The notes under the pieces: generated by a model | What the model saw: the letters and a program-made list of their open reading frames with translations, nothing else | What the model was told of the DNA's origin: nothing | Databases searched by the model: none | Assembly: GCF_013415125.1 (NCBI RefSeq) | Contig: NZ_JACCDE010000041.1 | Location: 1-39,861, forward strand | Source of the DNA: Vreelandella glaciei | Lineage (GTDB): Bacteria > Pseudomonadota > Gammaproteobacteria > Pseudomonadales > Halomonadaceae | DNA: 39,861 nt | Reading direction: 5' to 3' | Position numbers and translations under genes: made by a program | In this document: in pieces, positions 34,944-39,861 of the stretch | How the letters are laid out: each line of letters opens with the position of its first letter | Numbering within the stretch: position 1 is the first letter of the stretch

Positions 34944-35921
34944 TCAGGTGCCCCAGACATCCTTGAGCACGCGCACCCAGTTCTCGCCCATGATCTTGCG
35001 CACCTGGGCCTCGCTCATTCCCCGCTTGAGGAGTGCCTCGGTGAGATTGGGGAACTCCCCAATGGTGCGGATGCCCTTGGGATTGATGATCTTGCCAAAA
35101 TCGGTCAGACGACGGGCGTAGCCCTTGTCATGGGTCAGCCACTCGAAAAACTCTTGACCATGTCCCTGGGTGAAATCGGTACCGATGCCGATAGCGTCCT
35201 CACCGACGATATTCATGACGTACTCGATCGCCTCACAGTAGTCTTCGATGGTGGAGTCGATGCCCTTTTTGAGGAACGGCGCAAACATGGTGACACCCAC
35301 AAAACCGCCGTGGTCGGCAATGAACTTCAGCTCTTGATCAGATTTGTTGCGCGGATGCTCTTTGAGGCCGGAGGGCAGGCAGTGGGAGTAGCAGACGGGC
35401 TTTTTGGACTCGAGAATGACCTCTTCGGAGGTCTTGGCACCGACGTGAGAGAGGTCGCACATGATGCCAACCCGGTTCATCTCAGCAACGATTTCGCGGC
35501 CAAAGCCAGACAGTCCGCCGTCACGCTCGTAGCAGCCGGTACCCACCAGATTCTGGGTGTTGTAGCACATCTGCACGATGCCCACGCCCAGTTGCTTAAA
35601 GATCTCTACGTAGCCAATTTGGTCTTCAAAGGCATGGGCATTCTGGAAACCGAAGATGATGCCTGTCTTGCCCTCTTCTTTAGCGCGAGTAATGTCAGCG
35701 GTGGTGCGAACAGGGCGCACCAGATCACTACACTCCGCCATCAACTGGTTGGACTTGACGATATTATCGACCGTAGCCTGAAAACCTTCCCACACTGAGA
35801 CGGTGCAGTTGGCAGCGGTAAGACCGCCGCGACGCATGTCCTCAAGCAGCTCACGATTCCATTTGGCGATGATCAGGCCATCAATGACGATAGCGTCATT
35901 GTGCAGTTCAGAGGGGGTCAT
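34944..35921 (-). CDS. M19 membrane-dipeptidase-like protein with missing metal ligands
   Basis: Renal-dipeptidase fold, 325 residues, first gene of the dgc operon (PA5396-like in Pseudomonas). In active M19 enzymes the first metal site uses His-X-Asp near the N-terminus and a bridging Glu. Here the segment reads VIDGLIIAKW (Leu16, Ile18 in place of His and Asp) and the Glu position is Gln93 (GFQNAHAF). The later His159 (DLSHVG), His180 (CYSHC) and Asp249 (GIGTDF) remain. It is therefore unlikely to be a normal two-zinc dipeptidase, and its role in dimethylglycine use is unknown. The start is the ATG at 35919-35921, with GGAG seven bases upstream; there is no signal peptide. Confidence 0.88.
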   Translation of the reverse strand: MTPSELHNDAIVIDGLIIAKWNRELLEDMRRGGLTAANCTVSVWEGFQATVDNIVKSNQLMAECSDLVRPVRTTADITRAKEEGKTGIIFGFQNAHAFEDQIGYVEIFKQLGVGIVQMCYNTQNLVGTGCYERDGGLSGFGREIVAEMNRVGIMCDLSHVGAKTSEEVILESKKPVCYSHCLPSGLKEHPRNKSDQELKFIADHGGFVGVTMFAPFLKKGIDSTIEDYCEAIEYVMNIVGEDAIGIGTDFTQGHGQEFFEWLTHDKGYARRLTDFGKIINPKGIRTIGEFPNLTEALLKRGMSEAQVRKIMGENWVRVLKDVWGT

Positions 35922-36048
35922 GGCTAAGCTCCAACATTGGTTAATGCAGCGAGCATAGCGCTGACGTTGGCTTAGACGGCGCTTGGAAACGACGGCGGAA
36001 ATTCCAAAAGCGTCATGGTGTCGAGAACACGACAACTACTCGCGCCAT
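35922..36048 (-). promoter_or_regulatory. Promoter region of the dgc operon
   Basis: The 127 bases between the dipeptidase-like gene and the gbdR terminator. It holds TGTCG (36019-36023) and CGACA (36030-36034) facing each other across 6 bases, part of the TGTCG motif set seen upstream of gbcA, glyA and gbdR. It is a candidate GbdR site by analogy only. Confidence 0.4.
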
Positions 36049-36084
36049 AAAAAAACGTGCTGCCCGTCACCGAGCAGCACGTTT
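36049..36084 (-). terminator. Rho-independent terminator of gbdR
   Basis: AAACGTGCTGC (36053-36063) pairs with GCAGCACGTTT (36074-36084), an 11-bp stem with a 10-base loop. On the minus strand it leads into a run of T (36055-36049). It lies 36 bases after the gbdR stop. Confidence 0.88.
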
Positions 36085-36120
36085 CAAGCATGTTTCAAAT
36101 TAGTGATGACGCCGTGGGTA

Positions 36121-37263
36121 TCAGCTTAATAGCCGCACGCTGGCAAAGGTGGGTTCGCCTTGGGCGTTTGCCAGAGCCTGGCGAGCGCACGAGGACGGCT
36201 CGTTGGCAGTGGGCGCCTCTCCCCAACGCTTTATAAAAGGCGGTGATTTGCTGCTATTTCCCTGCCTGTCGTGGCTACCCAGGCGCTCGTTTCTCGGCGG
36301 CACACCAAAGTATTCGCGGTAGCACTTGGAGAAATGGGGCGTGGAAACGAAACCGCAAACAGATGCAATCTCGATGATCGACAGCGGCGTTTGCTTGAGT
36401 AATTGTCGCGCACGTACCAGCCGCAGCTTAAGATAATAGCGAGACGGTGAACAAAGCAGGTAGCGTTGGAATAATCGCTCTAACTGACGGCGCGACACAT
36501 TTACATAGCATGCCAGTTCATCGAGCTCGATGGGCTCTTCCAGGTTGGATTCCATCAAGGCGACGATTTCCAACAGCTTGGGCTGAGTAGTGCCCAGCAC
36601 GTGCTTAAGAGGAACACGTTGCTGATCATGTTCGTTACGCACGCGCTCGTAGATAAACATTTCAGAAATGCCTGCCGAAAGCTCACGGCCATGGTCATGC
36701 GTAATCAAGTTGAGCATCATATCGAGCGGCGCGGTGCCGCCCGAAGCGGTGAATCGATCCCGATCGATAGAGAAGAGATAGGTCGTCAGTATGACGTTCG
36801 GGAACGCCTCCTGCATGGAAGCCAAACACTCCCAATGGATGCTGGCTTCATAATGATCAAGTAACCCCGCCTGGCCCAATGCCCAACTGCCCGTACAGAC
36901 CGAGCCTAACCGCCTTAGCTTACGCGATTGCGACTGAAGCCAGCGCACATGCTCACGGGTAACGCTGTGTTGCGGGCCTACTCCGCCGCAAACGACCACC
37001 CACTCCAATGACAGCGGCGCGTGCATAGAGGCATCAGGCGTCACCTGCACGCCATCGCTGGCACGCACCGGCAAACCGTCTTGTGTCAGGGTGTACCAGC
37101 GATACAGTTCGCGGCCGGCCAGTTGATTGGCCATTCGCAAGGGCTCTATTGCCGACGCCAGGGAAATCAGTGTGAAGTTATCTAACAGTAGAAAGCCAAG
37201 GGTCTGCGGTTCGCCTACACGTTTGGGATTTACTGCCGGGTTTGCTGCTTGATTTGAAATCAT
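36121..37263 (-). CDS. gbdR: GbdR, AraC-family activator of glycine betaine catabolism
   Basis: Transcription activator that senses glycine betaine/dimethylglycine in Pseudomonas. The 380-residue protein has an N-terminal GATase1/DJ-1-like ligand domain (LGFLLLDNFTL, VVCGGVGPQHS, VCTGSWALGQAGLL). The C-terminal AraC domain has two helix-turn-helix units (LDELACYVNVSRRQLERLF and IEIASVCGFVSTPHFSKCYR). About 55 residues follow the DNA-binding domain, more than I expect for GbdR. The start is the ATG at 37261-37263, with GGAGG eight bases upstream; an earlier GTG lies before that site. It lies directly upstream of the dgc operon. Confidence 0.92.
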   Translation of the reverse strand: MISNQAANPAVNPKRVGEPQTLGFLLLDNFTLISLASAIEPLRMANQLAGRELYRWYTLTQDGLPVRASDGVQVTPDASMHAPLSLEWVVVCGGVGPQHSVTREHVRWLQSQSRKLRRLGSVCTGSWALGQAGLLDHYEASIHWECLASMQEAFPNVILTTYLFSIDRDRFTASGGTAPLDMMLNLITHDHGRELSAGISEMFIYERVRNEHDQQRVPLKHVLGTTQPKLLEIVALMESNLEEPIELDELACYVNVSRRQLERLFQRYLLCSPSRYYLKLRLVRARQLLKQTPLSIIEIASVCGFVSTPHFSKCYREYFGVPPRNERLGSHDRQGNSSKSPPFIKRWGEAPTANEPSSCARQALANAQGEPTFASVRLLS

Positions 37264-37657
37264 CGTTTTACCCTCCGTCACCTTTGAGCATTATATTTTT
37301 TCTTGTTAGCGTAGGTGTCGCTGGCGTCTTTTAGTTGCCCTTTACTGCGTTAAACTCTCACACGTTCAGGGGCGCATTGCTCTTTGGTCGTATATTGGCA
37401 CGAACAGGGCGGATAGCGACAAAACTATCGCGTAGATCGAAGTTTTTGTCGTAAATGAAACGCCAGACGTCGCTCCCGAAACCGTTGTCAGTTACGAAAA
37501 TTACTTTTTCGCAGTCTCAACGTCAGGGCTGGAATTTTTATATAAGTTACGCGCGTCTAAAGCGTTTAAGCGCTATAAAGTACGTAATCTTACAAAGACT
37601 AATAAAATTAGGGTGTTGAAAATTGTTAGCGTGGTTTCGCCGAACAAGCAGTCAACC
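37264..37657. promoter_or_regulatory. Intergenic region upstream of gbdR
   Basis: 394 bases without a gene. It holds an inverted repeat, CGACAAAACT (37417-37426) and AGTTTTTGTCG (37441-37451), containing a TGTCGC hexamer on the minus strand (37421-37416) and TGTCGT at 37447-37452 on the plus strand. A weak hairpin (CGAAAA/TTTTTCG) lies near 37495-37512. It is probably the gbdR promoter, perhaps autoregulated. Confidence 0.45.
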
Positions 37658-38341
37658 TCAGCGAGTTTCATCAGTGTCTTGAGGCGTCATAAATAGGCCC
37701 AGCCGAATGGCTTCGTGGACCAAGCCAGCGGTGTGTCTGACGCCTAGGCGGCGCATGATATCGGCGCGGTGGGTCTCGACGGTTTTGATACTGACATTGA
37801 GTTGATCGGCAATGGCTTTACTACGAAAACCGCTTGCCACCAGCGTGAGTACTTCACTTTGTCGAGTCGTTAAAGGGTTTTCCTGAATGGCCGTAGCCCC
37901 CACGACGGAAGCGGCATCGACAAACTCCTCCGGCTCCATCGCTGTGAACACAAAACGTTCACCCCGCGCTGCTTTTTGAATGGCCATTTCCAAAGCATTC
38001 ACACCCGCATTTTTGTGTAGAAAGCCATAAGCTCCCTCTTCAAAAAGACGCCGAATAAAGCTATCGCTAGAGTAGGTAGAGAGAACTACTACACGAATAC
38101 CGGGACAGGCACTCCGCAGCTGACTTAAAGAACCGAGCCCGTTTGAAGAGATAACCGCTGCGTCAATGAGCGCCACATTAACGTTATCGTGAGCTGCCGC
38201 TTTCATCAGTTGATCCTCAGATTCCACTTCAGCAACCACCGACATGTTGTCGAAGGTTTCGATAAGGGAACTGATCGCGGAGCGCACTAAGCGATGTTCA
38301 TCGGCTAGTAATATCCGGATGATATCTTCTGAACGTTTCAT
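37658..38341 (-). CDS. NarL/LuxR-type response regulator
   Basis: Two-component output protein, 227 residues. The receiver domain (about 8-125) keeps the acidic pair (Asp14, Glu15), the phosphorylation site Asp60 (ALIDAAV) and the conserved Lys in FLHKNAG. The LuxR helix-turn-helix (about 155-215) is intact: LTTRQSEVLTLVASG, then IADQLNVSIKTVETHRADIMRRLGV. No sensor kinase is near. It is a paralogue of the protein at 38551-39108. The targets are unknown; there is no sequence reason to tie it to betaine use. The ribosome site is weak. Confidence 0.9.
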   Translation of the reverse strand: MKRSEDIIRILLADEHRLVRSAISSLIETFDNMSVVAEVESEDQLMKAAAHDNVNVALIDAAVISSNGLGSLSQLRSACPGIRVVVLSTYSSDSFIRRLFEEGAYGFLHKNAGVNALEMAIQKAARGERFVFTAMEPEEFVDAASVVGATAIQENPLTTRQSEVLTLVASGFRSKAIADQLNVSIKTVETHRADIMRRLGVRHTAGLVHEAIRLGLFMTPQDTDETR

Positions 38342-38550
38342 GGCAATATGGCACGGACCTTGAAAAGGTAAAACCTGACGTAAAACCCCTTCGTTAGCGC
38401 GGGTTCAATCGCTATCAATGGATATTTATGGTTTCACCCTTTCTCAGCTGCAAAAGCTAGATTGAAACCAATAAGAGAAATTCGGTGGCGCCTGCTCGAC
38501 CCCGCACGGTACCGCACTGCCCACCAAATCAGTATAAGTAAAAACCCTGA
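38342..38550. other. Intergenic region between the two response regulators
   Basis: About 209 bases. An inverted repeat GGTTTCA (38430-38436) / TGAAACC (38463-38469) is present. No gene or T-run terminator is seen. Confidence 0.5.
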
Positions 38551-39108
38551 TTATTGTTCTTGTTGCAGGATGCCTAAGCGCAACGCTTTGCTAATGATAT
38601 CGTCAATTGAATAGCGGCCTTGAGCAGCATTGATAGAAAAGCGCTCACCTTTGGGCAGCTCTTCGATATCCAAGACCTTAGACAATCGCTTGAGTATCGT
38701 AGGACATAAAAAGATCTTCCCCTCTACGGCAGCCTGCAGCGCTATTTCAAGCTCGCTGACGCCAGCCTCGCGTAACAGAAAACCATTGGCTCCGGCCTCC
38801 AACGCTCTTTTTACCTCAGTAAGACTAGGATTAATCGAGAGAAAAACTACGCGCGTTATTCCGCCACTTTCGCGCAAACGCTGGGTTGCTTCAAACCCTT
38901 CTTGGCTAGGAAATTGTGCATCAATCAAGACGACATCTGCATGCACTTGTTGCGCTATTTCACTCAGCCTGTGCGAGTCAGAAATACTAGCCACCACCTT
39001 TATATCTTTGAAACGCTCAATGACCCGGCAGAGCCCCTCTCGAATGAAACCGCTTTCATTGACGACCACTACTCTGATGGATAACTCAGAATTGCTTTGT
39101 GGATTCAT
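38551..39108 (-). CDS. Response-regulator paralogue lacking its DNA-binding domain
   Basis: A 185-residue receiver-type protein. The phosphorylation Asp63 (VLIDAQF) is kept, but the acidic pair is Asn17-Glu18 and the conserved Lys is replaced by Arg in FLLREAG. After the receiver, the LuxR helix-turn-helix is missing. Only a short tail, DDIISKALRLGILQ, matches the very C-terminus of the neighbour (GLVHEAIRLGLFM). The helices between have been lost or have diverged beyond recognition. GGAGGT six bases before the ATG is a strong ribosome site and the frame is intact, so it is probably expressed. It may act as a phosphate sink or a dimer partner (inferred). Confidence 0.85.
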   Translation of the reverse strand: MNPQSNSELSIRVVVVNESGFIREGLCRVIERFKDIKVVASISDSHRLSEIAQQVHADVVLIDAQFPSQEGFEATQRLRESGGITRVVFLSINPSLTEVKRALEAGANGFLLREAGVSELEIALQAAVEGKIFLCPTILKRLSKVLDIEELPKGERFSINAAQGRYSIDDIISKALRLGILQQEQ

Positions 39109-39359
39109 TCACGCACCTCCACCCATGCCTGCCTGTGTCGTGGCGCGCCCTGCCAATTAGAACGTTCCCTGTAACCATTCAGCAAAAAACAATAACGTTA
39201 TATTACGATGCGAATACCCACTTCCGCTAGCCTGTTGAGATTTATTTCAGCAAAAGACGTAATAACTCACCTACACAAAAACACTTATATAAGTTTGAAA
39301 AATACCAGTAGGAATGATTAAATCAAACAAACATCTCGTTTAAAGAACGAGGGCGATGA
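39109..39359. other. Divergent promoter region before the GAF-domain gene
   Basis: 251 AT-rich bases between the receiver-only gene (minus) and the GAF gene (plus). No defined site is recognised. Confidence 0.4.
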
Positions 39360-39743
39360 ATGTCATTGGCTTCATCACTCTCGTGGTCAGTACCTCATCA
39401 GGCCCACTCTATGGATGACAATAGCGCCCGCTTCACCCGTCTTAAAGACGAGGATGCTCGGCTGACCGAGCTGCGTTCGCTCGACCTCCTGGACACCTGT
39501 CAAGAAGAGCATTTTGATCGTTATACCCGTCTGGTATCGCAAGTCTTCAATGCCCCTATCGCCGTTATTTCGCTCATCGATGAAAATCGCCAGTGGCTTA
39601 AATCCTCGATAGGTATGGAGAACCGCGAAATCTCACTTGAGCACTCATTTTGCGTACATGCCTTAAAGCATGGATATCTAGAAGTCTCTGACACCCTGAC
39701 GAACGATTTTTTTCGTCACCATAAAGCGGTGACGTCATATTGA
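39360..39743 (+). pseudogene. GAF-domain protein truncated by an insertion sequence
   Basis: Encodes the first 127 residues of a GAF sensor protein of the kind usually found at the front of diguanylate cyclases or histidine kinases. The signature ELRSLDLLDTCQEEHFDRYT, then FNAPIAVISLIDENRQWLKS and SFCVHALKH, is clear. The GAF domain stops within its second half, at HHKAVTS, where IRFYAG would follow soon. The stop codon (TGA, 39741-39743) is supplied by the left tip of the inserted element. The start follows GAGGGCG. The downstream part of the gene should lie beyond the element, outside this window. Confidence 0.8.
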
Positions 39744-39861
39744 ACCGCCCCGGCTTTACCGGAGACTCCATATCTTGAGAGGATGGAGTTATGAACTCAC
39801 CAAAACGATATTCCCCAGAAGTCCGGGAGCGAGCTGTTCGATTAGTCCTTGAACAGCAAGG
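39741..39861 (+). mobile_element. Left end of an IS3-like insertion sequence (partial)
   Basis: The sequence from TGAACCGCCCCGG at 39741 to the window edge looks like the left end of an IS3-type element: a TG-started terminal repeat, about 50 bases, a ribosome site (GGATGGAG), then an orfA start. The other end and the target duplication are outside the window. Confidence 0.75.
39791..39861 (+). CDS. IS3-type transposase OrfA, N-terminal fragment
   Basis: Starts with ATG at 39791 after GGATGGAG. The 23 residues visible (MNSPKRYSPEVRERAVRLVL, then EQQ) match the beginning of the helix-turn-helix OrfA protein of IS3-family elements. It is cut by the window edge. Confidence 0.8.
   Translation, partial: MNSPKRYSPEVRERAVRLVLEQQ

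Overview
The window looks like a chromosomal segment of a moderately halophilic gammaproteobacterium, most likely Halomonas or a close Halomonadaceae relative. The evidence is the set and order of glycine betaine catabolism genes, a Pseudomonas/Halomonas-type sarcosine oxidase, and intergenic repeats of a kind I associate with Halomonas. This assignment is from recognition, not a search. Almost all of the window is one specialised metabolic locus: stripping methyl groups from glycine betaine and disposing of the one-carbon units released.

Layout. 1-530 is gene-poor; the first ~230 bases are rich in hairpins and may be the end of a mobile element. 531-8104 (minus) is the operon glyA-soxB-soxD-soxA-soxG-purU: sarcosine to glycine plus a methylene-tetrahydrofolate unit, glycine to serine, and formyl-folate to formate. 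8391-11148 holds the divergent pair gbcB/gbcA, the Rieske-type glycine betaine monooxygenase and its reductase. 11282-19611 is a second, less familiar module: a TetR-type regulator, a distant ProC-like reductase, a paralogue of dimethylglycine dehydrogenase DgcA, and a complete PotABCD-like ABC importer. 19928-25831 (minus) carries glutathione-independent formaldehyde dehydrogenase and a two-subunit NAD-dependent formate dehydrogenase. 26075-27655 (plus) is a BCCT transporter. 27814-35921 (minus) is the dimethylglycine operon: an M19 dipeptidase-like protein, a DUF5943-type protein, dgcA, dgcB, ETF alpha, ETF beta. 36121-37263 is the AraC-type activator GbdR. 37658-39108 has two NarL/LuxR-type response regulators, one without its DNA-binding domain. 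At the right edge a GAF-domain gene is cut by the left end of an IS3-like insertion sequence.

How the genes work together. Betaine enters through the BCCT carrier. GbcAB makes dimethylglycine plus formaldehyde. DgcA/DgcB with the dedicated ETF make sarcosine plus formaldehyde. SoxBDAG makes glycine and passes the methyl carbon to tetrahydrofolate. GlyA condenses glycine with a C1 unit to serine. Free formaldehyde goes through FdhA to formate, surplus formyl-folate goes through PurU to formate, and the formate dehydrogenase oxidises formate to CO2 with NADH. GbdR is the likely activator; TGTCGC-like hexamers lie in several of the promoter regions. The second DgcA-like module probably handles another N-methylated compound, and is the best candidate for an undescribed pathway here.
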